DNA of 64,000 bases from Imperialibacter sp040222385. GTDB lineage: Bacteria; Bacteroidota; Bacteroidia; Cytophagales; Cyclobacteriaceae. The notes beneath the pieces are model-generated. The model ran no database searches. It had not been told where the DNA came from and worked only from the letters and a program-made list of their open reading frames with translations. Location of the stretch: contig NZ_JAVKDF010000022.1 of assembly GCF_040222385.1 (NCBI RefSeq), forward strand, positions 496,001 to 560,000, written 5' to 3'. Of this stretch, positions 50,452 through 58,705 are shown piece after piece (the first letter of the stretch is position 1; every line of letters starts with the position of its first letter). Made by a program: the position numbers and the translations under genes.

Positions 50452-51498
50452 ATGATTATCAGGAAACTATCATATGGCCCTTTATTCACGCTCGTGCTGC
50501 TTGCCGGATGCATCGAACCATTTTCTCTTGACATTGAGCGTGTTTCCAACCAGGTAATTGTTGAGGCAATTCTCTCTAACCACCCCGAGTTGCAATCAGT
50601 AAAGCTTCGTCAAACACCAAACGACCCTCTCGGGTTTATTGAATTAGAAGGAGCGATAGTAAAGGTTGAAAATTCGAACGGCATAAAGTTTTCTTTTTCC
50701 GAAGCCTCTGCAGGCACCTATTATCCCACCACTCCCATTGAAATCACCAATGAAGAGAAGTACCGATTGCTCGTTGACCTTGGAGATTCCATGCAAATAG
50801 TATCAAACTGGCAAAGTGTTCCGCCACCGCTCAAAATAGAGACGGCATATGTGTCGCCCACCATTGAGCAATCTCTTAACGACAATGGCTACTTAATACC
50901 CTATTACGGCTTTTCCTACTACGTCACCTCTGAGTATACCAATGCTACGAGCACTTTTGTCCGTTATTCCTACCAGTCGGCCTACATTATGGAGTCGCCA
51001 ATGCGGAGCTCCCTTTGTTGGGATTGCACTGGCTGTTACATTGTCAGCAATGCAAAGGACTTCATAAAAACCGCATTTGTGGAGAATGGCAGCAGAAAGA
51101 GACTTTCAAACTATCAGATTGCATTCATCAACTCCTCCTACGAGTATTCCATCAAAAAAACCCTCCGGATATTTCAACACTCCATTAACGAAGACACGTA
51201 CGAGTATTACGCTACCATTGAGCAACAAAAAAACCTGAAAGGCACCATATTCGATCCGCCTCCGGCTATAGCGAAAACCAACCTAAAAGACGTAAGGAAC
51301 CCTGAACGAGCCATCTACGGCTTCTTTGAAGTTAACAGCGTTGATGAAGCTTCGGTAAGTACCAATGGCAATAGTGCGCCTTTTGCAGTGCGCACATTTG
51401 ATGAAATATGTACTCCGTATAACTTATACACCAATCCGCAGTGCGCCGACTGCCGTGTGAAAGAAGGTGCTACGAATGAAAGGCCAGCCTGGTTCTAA
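50452..51498 (+). CDS. DUF4249 lipoprotein, copy 2
   Basis: I chose the ATG at 50452, four bases after the previous stop, because it opens the lipoprotein signal (PLFTLVLLAGC). The frame also opens at 50356 inside copy 1. The 348-residue product has 'LCWDCTGCYI', 'IFDPPPAI' and 'CADCRVKEGATN', matching copy 1 position by position. Copies differ most in the region between the beta domains. Confidence 0.87.
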   Translation: MIIRKLSYGPLFTLVLLAGCIEPFSLDIERVSNQVIVEAILSNHPELQSVKLRQTPNDPLGFIELEGAIVKVENSNGIKFSFSEASAGTYYPTTPIEITNEEKYRLLVDLGDSMQIVSNWQSVPPPLKIETAYVSPTIEQSLNDNGYLIPYYGFSYYVTSEYTNATSTFVRYSYQSAYIMESPMRSSLCWDCTGCYIVSNAKDFIKTAFVENGSRKRLSNYQIAFINSSYEYSIKKTLRIFQHSINEDTYEYYATIEQQKNLKGTIFDPPPAIAKTNLKDVRNPERAIYGFFEVNSVDEASVSTNGNSAPFAVRTFDEICTPYNLYTNPQCADCRVKEGATNERPAWF

Positions 51499-51502
51499 TA
51501 AA

Positions 51503-52564
51503 ATGATCAAAAAAATAGCCACATACTGTTTCGTCATTGCAGCTGTCAGTCTGACCAGCTGCATTGAGCCTTTTTCAATCGACCTGGCTAGCGCTACAAA
51601 TCAGACAATTGTTGTGGAGGGAATGATTTCGAATTCACCAGAATTTCAGGAAATAGTACTTAAGTTACATTACCCTAACGACAGTGCTCGCATGATTAGT
51701 GGGGCCAGGGTTCTACTGGAACACGAGACCGGCAGAAAATCAGAGTTTTCAGAATTGGGAGCAGGTAAATATCACCCCAGCGGAACCCTAACAATTGTTG
51801 AAGGAAGTAGGTACAGGCTACTTATTGATATGGGTGATTCTGTTTCCATCGAATCGAATTGGCAAACAGCTCCTTTGCCCCTCGGAATTGAAAATGGCTA
51901 TTTTGACGCTATACCTCAGATAGCTGTCAATGATTTGGGGTTTGACATCCAAACTAACGGTTTTAATTATTTCGTTACAACAGCGCCATCGGTAAACGAA
52001 AATACCTATATGAGGTATGACTACCAATATGGCTACCAGATGGAAGCACCTTTCAGAAGCACTCTTTGCCCTGATTGCAATAGTTGCTTTATTCTTGGTA
52101 AGAGTAAAGACTTTATAAAGACTGGTGATATCCTGGGCGGCAGCGACGGCCAGTTGAAAGATTTTAAGGTGTTGTTTATTCCATCCAATGTAGAGTATTC
52201 GCTGGTGAAAACAGTTAGGATTATCCAATTCGCCTTAACAGAAAAAAGCTACGAATACTATCGGCTAATAGAACAACAAAAAAAGCTTGAAGGAACAATT
52301 TTTGATCCTCCTCCGGCCGTCTTCGAAACTAGCTTTAAAGACTTGAAAAACCCTGCCCGAAGGATTTATGGGGTATTCGATCTGAACGCAGTGACCGAAA
52401 CTTCGGTGACGGTCAGGAAAGGCGATGCTGACTTCAGAATAGACACTTTTACAGAGGTGTGCACGGAGAGAAATGGCTTTGGCAACCCCGATCGGTCAAA
52501 ACCAGAATGCTTTGACTGCAAAAGAAAGGCTGGATCAACTTTTAACAGGCCAGTCTGGTTCTAA
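51503..52564 (+). CDS. DUF4249 lipoprotein, copy 3
   Basis: The ATG at 51503 follows the previous stop by four bases and starts the lipoprotein signal (FVIAAVSLTSC). The 353-residue product has 'LCPDCNSCFI', 'IFDPPPAV' and 'CFDCKRKAGST'. It is more like copy 2 than copy 1 in 'IEPFSIDL' after the lipid-anchored Cys, which suggests that copies 2 and 3 came from the latest duplication. Confidence 0.87.
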   Translation: MIKKIATYCFVIAAVSLTSCIEPFSIDLASATNQTIVVEGMISNSPEFQEIVLKLHYPNDSARMISGARVLLEHETGRKSEFSELGAGKYHPSGTLTIVEGSRYRLLIDMGDSVSIESNWQTAPLPLGIENGYFDAIPQIAVNDLGFDIQTNGFNYFVTTAPSVNENTYMRYDYQYGYQMEAPFRSTLCPDCNSCFILGKSKDFIKTGDILGGSDGQLKDFKVLFIPSNVEYSLVKTVRIIQFALTEKSYEYYRLIEQQKKLEGTIFDPPPAVFETSFKDLKNPARRIYGVFDLNAVTETSVTVRKGDADFRIDTFTEVCTERNGFGNPDRSKPECFDCKRKAGSTFNRPVWF

Positions 52565-53626
52565 ATGAGATCAGTTAAACGATATTGGCTCGCCCCTTAT
52601 TTGGCCGTTTTGCTGCCAGCCTTCTTGCCAGCATGCGTAGAGCAGTTTGAGCTCGACATACCAAGGTCAACGCAAAACTTTGTGGTAGAGGCCCTCCTGT
52701 TGGACGACGCAAGGTTTCAGAAGGTGGTACTTTCAAAGATCAACCTAGACGGGAAGTCGGAGCCATTCGACGATGCCAGGGTCGTTCTGCAATCAGACAA
52801 CGACGATATAGAAATAGTATTTGAGTCGAGGGGCGAGGGACTGTACACCCCACTAGCGTTTCTGCAGATTGCCAGGGGAGACAAATATCGTTTGGTGATC
52901 GATACTGATGAGGAGACAAGAATTGTGTCAGACTGGGAGGAGGTGCCTGACGCAGTAGCACTTGAAGGAGGCTACTGGGAGTCACACACCTTTGAGTTTG
53001 TGAACGACAATGGCGTGACGATAAAAAGAAATGGAATTAATTTCAAAGTCAATACGGGTACTTTTCAGTCTCCAAACACCTTTCTGAGATACGACTTCGA
53101 AACCGCCCATATCAATGAAGCTCCCTTTAGAGACCCAAGGTGTGATTGCCTCAACTGCTATATTATCTCTGGCTCGGACGAGTTCCTGAACATCACCAAT
53201 GCCACGGAATCGGAAGGTAAATCGATTAAAGATCACCTCATTACGTTTCTACCTCTTGATAAGAGATTCAGCTTCCGGCTTACCATGCTTGTTCGTCAGA
53301 TTGCCATTACACGGAATGCTTTTCTTTTCTATCAGTCTATTGATCAGCAAAGAAACCTGAACGGCAGCATCTTCGATCCGCCACCGGCAATTATCAAGGG
53401 CAACCTGTACGTGGAAGGGAAAGAAGACATAAATGTGTACGGGTTATTTGAGGCAGGACGACTGTCAGAGATTCCAATTACTATTTATAAGAGCAACATA
53501 AAAAACGAGTTCCTTACCTACCTCGACATTTGCTATGCAGGAGCGAGGATCAACAATATAGAATCCTTTTGCTTTAGCTGCTATGCCGAAGAAGGAGCGA
53601 GTCCGAGGCCCTATTACTTTGAATAA
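52565..53626 (+). CDS. DUF4249 lipoprotein, copy 4
   Basis: The gene starts directly after the stop of copy 3 (TAAATG). The 353-residue product has a signal ending 'LPAC', then 'VEALLLDDARFQ', the Cys cluster in altered form 'RCDCLNCYI', 'IFDPPPAI' and 'CFSCYAEEGAS'. It is the most divergent of the four in the Cys cluster spacing. Confidence 0.87.
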   Translation: MRSVKRYWLAPYLAVLLPAFLPACVEQFELDIPRSTQNFVVEALLLDDARFQKVVLSKINLDGKSEPFDDARVVLQSDNDDIEIVFESRGEGLYTPLAFLQIARGDKYRLVIDTDEETRIVSDWEEVPDAVALEGGYWESHTFEFVNDNGVTIKRNGINFKVNTGTFQSPNTFLRYDFETAHINEAPFRDPRCDCLNCYIISGSDEFLNITNATESEGKSIKDHLITFLPLDKRFSFRLTMLVRQIAITRNAFLFYQSIDQQRNLNGSIFDPPPAIIKGNLYVEGKEDINVYGLFEAGRLSEIPITIYKSNIKNEFLTYLDICYAGARINNIESFCFSCYAEEGASPRPYYFE

Positions 53627-53628
53627 CT

Positions 53629-56007
53629 ATGAAATACCTACTGTTACTTCCGTTATGCCTTCTTGGTCTGGCTAAAGCCAGTGGCCAAGACGATTCACCA
53701 GAAAAGCTTGTCCCCGAATTCATTCACCTGACTACGGACAAGCCTTTCTATTTCGAAGAAGAACGACTGATTTTTCAGGCTGTTGCATTAAGCAACAAAA
53801 CGTTCAAGGTGGTAAAAAGAAATGACGTCATCTATTCGGAACTATTGAACGCCAGGGGAGAAACAATAGGGTCGGCCAGGTTCTTGTGGGTAAATGGCGT
53901 AGCCAGCGGAGAATTTCGGCTGCCTCTCCTATTCGATGAACAAGCGATACACTACCTCCATGTATTTACTCCTTCCCTTCTTAACAATACCGAATGGGTA
54001 GAAGCCTCTATCCCCATCAGCACTTATCAAATACCCTCGTCGGCCATTGAAGAAAACTCAATAGCCCAATTGGCTACAAAAGAGGAGCCCGGTTTGGTTA
54101 TTTCTCCTGACAACGGAAGAATATACTCTCATCTCCCCAACCAGGTCTTTTTCAGGGTAACGAATCCAGAACCAGGGATAGGGTATAAGCTTACTGTTGA
54201 AAGAGAGAACGGCTCTAAAGACACCGTCTCTACTGGCGGAGAATTGATGGGAGATTTCATAGTCAACCCTACTACCACTAAGCCCATTGGGTTGCAATTG
54301 TGGGACAATGCAACGGTCGTTGCCTCCACGACAATACAACCAGTGGAAACGCCAGGTATCACACTCGAAGTGGCAACCGACAGTGCCAAAAACCTGGAGT
54401 TAAAAATCTACAGCACCTTCGACCTGTCCAAGAAAGTCGAACTGGAAATAAGGCAGGGCGACTTGCTTGCTTTCAAAAGAATAGTGAGTATTAACCAGCC
54501 CACAATGACAATGCTGGTACCAGCCAGTGCCTCAGAGAGAACGGCGGCTTATTCAATCATTGTTCGGGACGAGGCAAAGAAATTGCTGATCGAGAGGTTT
54601 GTTTTTGTTGAGGATCCAATTGAGGAGAGACTAAAATGGATCAATCAGCGGGGCAAACTTCCATCTGGAAGCACCCCTAACCTACTGTTTATGGTCAACG
54701 TGGATAGTATCGATTTTTCGGAGACCTACCTCTCTGTCAAACTGGTCGATGAAGGGCTTCCTACACTAAACGGAAACAACCTGAGAACTTCAGGACAAAC
54801 CTATGCCACCTATCAGTTAAAAAGAGCTGGGATATTTTCGGACGACGTTCCGCTGGCGTTTGATGACTTGGCTGCCAGCCAAAAAGAGGCCTGGGTTCAG
54901 ACCAACCGCAGCAGTATCACCGTCAAACCTCCGGTTCTGGTGTCAGACTCTATACAGCTGGCGCCTGACCCATTCCAGAAAGGTTTTAGAATAACGGGTA
55001 GAATAACGTTTAAAGAAACCGGAGAGCCTTTACAATACTGTCCCCTGGCCCTGGCTAACACCAGTGACTTTTCACTATTCCGGTTTGCCAAAACCACGAA
55101 AGACGGGTTCTTCAAGTTTGAAAACCTCACATTCGAAGGTGAAAATGAGCTGTTTCTGGCTCTCCAGAAGTACTATGACCATGAAGTGGACATCGTAATT
55201 GACCAACCCGTGTTTCCTCAATTCAAAACGTCAGTTGCAAGTCCTCCCAAGATGGTTTCACGAAACAAAACGGCTTTGCTAAACGAAGCCCTGGAGAGAA
55301 GCATCATCGACAGTGTGTACACCGGCACATCCGATGTTGTAAAAGTTTTCCAGGAGAACAATTTCATCAGCAAAATTGCCGGCTTTTTCCTCGAACCAAC
55401 GGAAGTGATTGATCCGCTCGTATATGTGCCCTTCAACGAAATGAAGGATGTCTTCAAAGAAATTTTGCCCAGTGCCTATTTGCGGTTCAAGAAAGGGAAA
55501 CCGCTGATACGGATGGTGCACAACACCATTCAGCTGCCTTCAAATGCAGTTGTTACCGGATTAATGGACGTTCCTGCGCTGGTCATTGTCGATGGCGTGC
55601 CTATTTTCAATCAAGCTGAAGTATTAAGTATTAATCCAGCCCTGGTCACCAAGTATGAATTGTACCACGGCCTTTTTACCCTTGGACACGAAGTGTATCT
55701 GGGGCTTGTGCACATAGTAACCAATGTCGACTACCTGAACCAAAAGGAAATCAAAGGGCTTCACAAGTTCAAGTACATGGGAGTTAATGCTTCGAACCCG
55801 ATCGCCATCGGGCCAAAAGGAGAAGCCAACAGTCCTTATCTTTCTCCGGTAGGTTTTTGGGTTACCAATATTAACCCTGACGACAAGGGAGTGGTGCAGC
55901 TACCCATCAGGCTAACCAGCGTGCCTGGCGACTATTGGCTTATGTTAGAAGTTGTGACACCCAACGGAAGGGGTATGGTGGAAAAATGGCCGTTACAAAT
56001 TGAATAG
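53629..56007 (+). CDS. Large secreted MG2-like protein of the DUF4249/TonB operon
   Basis: The 792-residue protein has a signal peptide ending near ASGQ. The start of the mature part, 'PEFIHLTTDKPFYFEEERLIFQAVALSN', fits the macroglobulin MG2 domain that opens many Bacteroidota surface proteins. A carboxypeptidase-regulatory-like domain (GFRITGRITFKETGEPLQYCP) lies near residues 450-520. The last third contains a plug-like 'VPALVIVDGVPIFNQAEVL' and ends in 'MVEKWPLQIE'. It begins two bases after DUF4249 copy 4 and so is made with the receptor. Its role could be substrate capture. Confidence 0.82.
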   Translation: MKYLLLLPLCLLGLAKASGQDDSPEKLVPEFIHLTTDKPFYFEEERLIFQAVALSNKTFKVVKRNDVIYSELLNARGETIGSARFLWVNGVASGEFRLPLLFDEQAIHYLHVFTPSLLNNTEWVEASIPISTYQIPSSAIEENSIAQLATKEEPGLVISPDNGRIYSHLPNQVFFRVTNPEPGIGYKLTVERENGSKDTVSTGGELMGDFIVNPTTTKPIGLQLWDNATVVASTTIQPVETPGITLEVATDSAKNLELKIYSTFDLSKKVELEIRQGDLLAFKRIVSINQPTMTMLVPASASERTAAYSIIVRDEAKKLLIERFVFVEDPIEERLKWINQRGKLPSGSTPNLLFMVNVDSIDFSETYLSVKLVDEGLPTLNGNNLRTSGQTYATYQLKRAGIFSDDVPLAFDDLAASQKEAWVQTNRSSITVKPPVLVSDSIQLAPDPFQKGFRITGRITFKETGEPLQYCPLALANTSDFSLFRFAKTTKDGFFKFENLTFEGENELFLALQKYYDHEVDIVIDQPVFPQFKTSVASPPKMVSRNKTALLNEALERSIIDSVYTGTSDVVKVFQENNFISKIAGFFLEPTEVIDPLVYVPFNEMKDVFKEILPSAYLRFKKGKPLIRMVHNTIQLPSNAVVTGLMDVPALVIVDGVPIFNQAEVLSINPALVTKYELYHGLFTLGHEVYLGLVHIVTNVDYLNQKEIKGLHKFKYMGVNASNPIAIGPKGEANSPYLSPVGFWVTNINPDDKGVVQLPIRLTSVPGDYWLMLEVVTPNGRGMVEKWPLQIE

Positions 56008-56044
56008 TACCGAAGCGTGACATCCTTAGGCCTTGCCAATAAAA

Positions 56045-56073
56045 AAAGCAGGCCACCAATGACAGCCTGCTTT
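56045..56073 (-). terminator. Intrinsic terminator of the hsp20 gene
   Basis: On the minus strand, AAAGCAGGC / GCCTGCTTT arms (56045-56053, 56065-56073) enclose an 11-base loop and are followed by seven T. It lies 24 bases past the stop of the Hsp20 gene and also sits just after the convergent MG2-like gene. Confidence 0.85.
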
Positions 56074-56096
56074 CCATTCAATTATGTCAATAATAT

Positions 56097-56552
56097 TTAA
56101 GCAATCGCAATTTGCCTTACGGGCCTTGGTTTGGCCTCCTCACGCTTAGGTATACTGACATGAAGTATGCCATTTTCGTAAGTGGCCTCAATTTTTTCTG
56201 TGTTTACCACATTTTCAGGGAGTGTAAAGCTTCTTTTGAATGAACTGTAGCCGAATTCCCTTCTTGTGTAGCGGCCCTTTTCGTCCTTTTCCTCATTTTT
56301 CATCTCTTTTTCAGATGAAATCGTCAACAGATTGTTGTTAACCTCAATATGAAAGTCTTTCTTGTTGAAGCCCGGCGCCGCCACTTCGACATCAAAACCT
56401 TCTTCAGTCTCCTTCACATTCACCGCAGGCACGCTTGCACCAGGTGAGTTCACCAGTCCATTTTCAAAGTCAAACAAATCCCTCCCAAGGAAGCTGTCAA
56501 ATACGCTTGGAAATTCTGGGAACAAGTTGTTGTTTCTTCTAATCAGTTTCAT
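56097..56552 (-). CDS. Hsp20/alpha-crystallin small heat-shock protein
   Basis: The 151-residue protein has the alpha-crystallin domain with 'PAVNVKETEEGFDVEVAAPGFNKKDF' and the late motif 'ATYENGILHVSIPKRE', plus a C-terminal I-x-I (IAIA-type) tail. It holds unfolding proteins in a refoldable state. The 5' leader is A/T-rich, but I do not see a recognisable CIRCE element. Confidence 0.94.
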   Translation of the reverse strand: MKLIRRNNNLFPEFPSVFDSFLGRDLFDFENGLVNSPGASVPAVNVKETEEGFDVEVAAPGFNKKDFHIEVNNNLLTISSEKEMKNEEKDEKGRYTRREFGYSSFKRSFTLPENVVNTEKIEATYENGILHVSIPKREEAKPRPVRQIAIA

Positions 56553-56800
56553 ATCTCTTTTAAGTTTTTAGTTGAACATCTATGACACCAACTATACAAG
56601 AGAAATGCCAGCCCAGAGAAAAGCCAGAAAACATCAAAAAAAACAGACATTATGTCTTAATTGGAGGTAGTTTTGAATAAAATGATGACAAAATGTCTTT
56701 ATTGACGATGACAGTACTTACTCAGAGCTATCAACAGGGGCTGCTGGTTTAATAGAAAAATTCAGCTTTTCCACCCCAAAAGAAACATACTCAACAAAAA

Positions 56801-56824
56801 AGCCCTTGTCTTTCGAAAAGGGCT
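56801..56824 (-). terminator. Intrinsic terminator of glnS
   Basis: On the minus strand, AGCCCTT / AAGGGCT arms (56801-56807, 56818-56824) are followed by a run of T. It lies 27 bases beyond the glnS stop codon. Confidence 0.82.
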
Positions 56825-56850
56825 CTGTTATAATCGTTTCGTTTGTACGC

Positions 56851-58554
56851 CTAGTTGCCTGCCTGCTGAATCTTGGCCCAATCGTCTTTAAGTGTTACCG
56901 TTCTGTTAAACACCAATTTATCAGGTGTTGAGTATTTGGTGTCAACGGTAAAGTATCCTTGTCTCTCGAATTGGTAACCGACACCTGTTTCAGCCTGAGC
57001 CAACGATGGCTCAAGCGCAGCAGCCTCAATGATCTCAAGAGAACCCGGGTTGATGTTCTTCTTCCAGTCCTCCCCTTCTTCTACATCGGAAGGGTCTTCT
57101 ACATTGAACAAACGGTCGTACAAGCGAACTTCTGTTCTGTAGGCATGCTTCGCAGATACCCAGCTAAGCGTACTCTTCACCTTCTTGCCGGTTTGGTCTT
57201 CTCCACTTTTAGTCAGTGGGTCATAGGTACAGTAAACCTCCAGAATTTCCCCTGTATTAGGGTCTTTTTTAAAATCAACGCACTCAATGATATACGCATA
57301 TTTCAACCTCACTTCCCGACCTGGCCCCATCCTGAAAAACTTCTTCGGTGGGTCTTCCATAAAGTCCGACTGTTCAATGTATATCTCTCTTGAAAACGGC
57401 ACTTTCCTCGTTCCACCATCCGGATCCTCGGGATTGTTGGTGGCATCCATTAATTCTTCTTTGTCCTCAGGATAATTAGTGATAATCACTTTCAATGGCC
57501 GCAAAACACCCATTTTCCTTGGAGCGATTTTGTTGAGGTCTTCCCGTACACTCCATTCGAGCAGGCCTACGTCAATGATATTATCCCTTTTGGCCACACC
57601 AATCCTGTCAGCAAAGGTGCGAATAGATGAAGGCGTATATCCTCTTCTTCTCAAGCCCGATATCGTTGGAAGCCGGGGATCATTCCACCCGTCTACGTGC
57701 CCCTCCTCCACCAGCTCAAGCAGTTTACGCTTGCTCATCACTGTATAATTGAGGTTAAGCCTGGCAAATTCTATTTGCTGTGGATGGTAAACACCCAGCT
57801 CGTCAATGAACCAATCGTACAGCGGTCTGTGCACCTCAAACTCAAGTGTACACAGGGAATGTGTGATGCCCTCAATGCTATCCGAAAGGCCATGTGCAAA
57901 GTCGTACATGGGGTAGATATGCCATTTGTCGCCCGTGCGGTGGTGATGGGCATGTTTGATGCGATACATCGACGGGTCACGCATGTGCATGTTTGGATGC
58001 GCCATGTCTATTTTTGCCCTCACCACATGCGCACCATCGGCAAACTCCCCCTTGCGCATCCTGTCAAACAAATCAAGATTTTCTTCGACTGATCTTTCTC
58101 TGAATGGGCTATTCTTGCCAGCTTTTGTCGGCGTGCCTTTATAGTTTTTGGCAAAATCCTCAGAGGAAAGGCTATCCACATAAGCCTTACCCTTTTTTAT
58201 CAGTTGTTGGGCGTATTCGTATAGTTGATCGAAGTAGTCGGAGGCATGATAGCGCCTTTCTTCCCAATCGAAGCCTAGCCATTTTACGTCCTCCATGATG
58301 GAGTTTACATACTCGTCGCTCTCCTTGGTAGGATTCGTATCGTCAAACCTCAGGTTACAAAGCCCATTGTATTTTTTGGCGGTGCCAAAATTAAGGCAAA
58401 TAGACTTGGCGTGGCCAATATGCAGGTAACCATTGGGCTCAGGAGGAAAACGGGTATGCACCTTACCGGCAAACTTTCCCGTTTTGTTATCTTCCTCAAT
58501 GATTTGATGAATGAAATTGATCGATTCTTTCTTTTCTTCCGTGTTTTCAGCCAT
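56851..58554 (-). CDS. glnS: Glutaminyl-tRNA synthetase
   Basis: The 567-residue class-I synthetase has the HIGH-type motif HIGH in 'PPEPNGYLHIGHAKSI' (about residues 38-53) and the KMSKS-type motif 'VMSKRKL' (about 274-280). The catalytic core matches GlnRS rather than GluRS ('RFDDTNPTKE', 'YDFAHGLSDSIEGITHSLCTLEFE'). It charges tRNA-Gln with glutamine, so this organism does not depend only on the Gat transamidation route. Confidence 0.95.
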   Translation of the reverse strand: MAENTEEKKESINFIHQIIEEDNKTGKFAGKVHTRFPPEPNGYLHIGHAKSICLNFGTAKKYNGLCNLRFDDTNPTKESDEYVNSIMEDVKWLGFDWEERRYHASDYFDQLYEYAQQLIKKGKAYVDSLSSEDFAKNYKGTPTKAGKNSPFRERSVEENLDLFDRMRKGEFADGAHVVRAKIDMAHPNMHMRDPSMYRIKHAHHHRTGDKWHIYPMYDFAHGLSDSIEGITHSLCTLEFEVHRPLYDWFIDELGVYHPQQIEFARLNLNYTVMSKRKLLELVEEGHVDGWNDPRLPTISGLRRRGYTPSSIRTFADRIGVAKRDNIIDVGLLEWSVREDLNKIAPRKMGVLRPLKVIITNYPEDKEELMDATNNPEDPDGGTRKVPFSREIYIEQSDFMEDPPKKFFRMGPGREVRLKYAYIIECVDFKKDPNTGEILEVYCTYDPLTKSGEDQTGKKVKSTLSWVSAKHAYRTEVRLYDRLFNVEDPSDVEEGEDWKKNINPGSLEIIEAAALEPSLAQAETGVGYQFERQGYFTVDTKYSTPDKLVFNRTVTLKDDWAKIQQAGN

Positions 58555-58645
58555 GAGCCCAACCTGTGTTTTAAAAGGTGCAAATTAAAGCAATATTCCG
58601 CAACGAAGGTAATTTGCGCTGACTAAGATGCGGCAGAAAAAGAAA

Positions 58646-58691
58646 AGCCTGAAGCCGTCGGGTGATTACCTACACAAGACAGCTTCAGGCT
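58646..58691 (-). terminator. Intrinsic terminator of the haem-type TonB receptor gene
   Basis: On the minus strand, perfect 10-base arms AGCCTGAAGC / GCTTCAGGCT (58646-58655, 58682-58691) enclose a loop of 26 bases and are followed by TTTTCTTTTT. It begins 15 bases beyond the receptor stop codon. Confidence 0.82.
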
Positions 58692-58705
58692 AACCAGTTG
58701 ACAAC

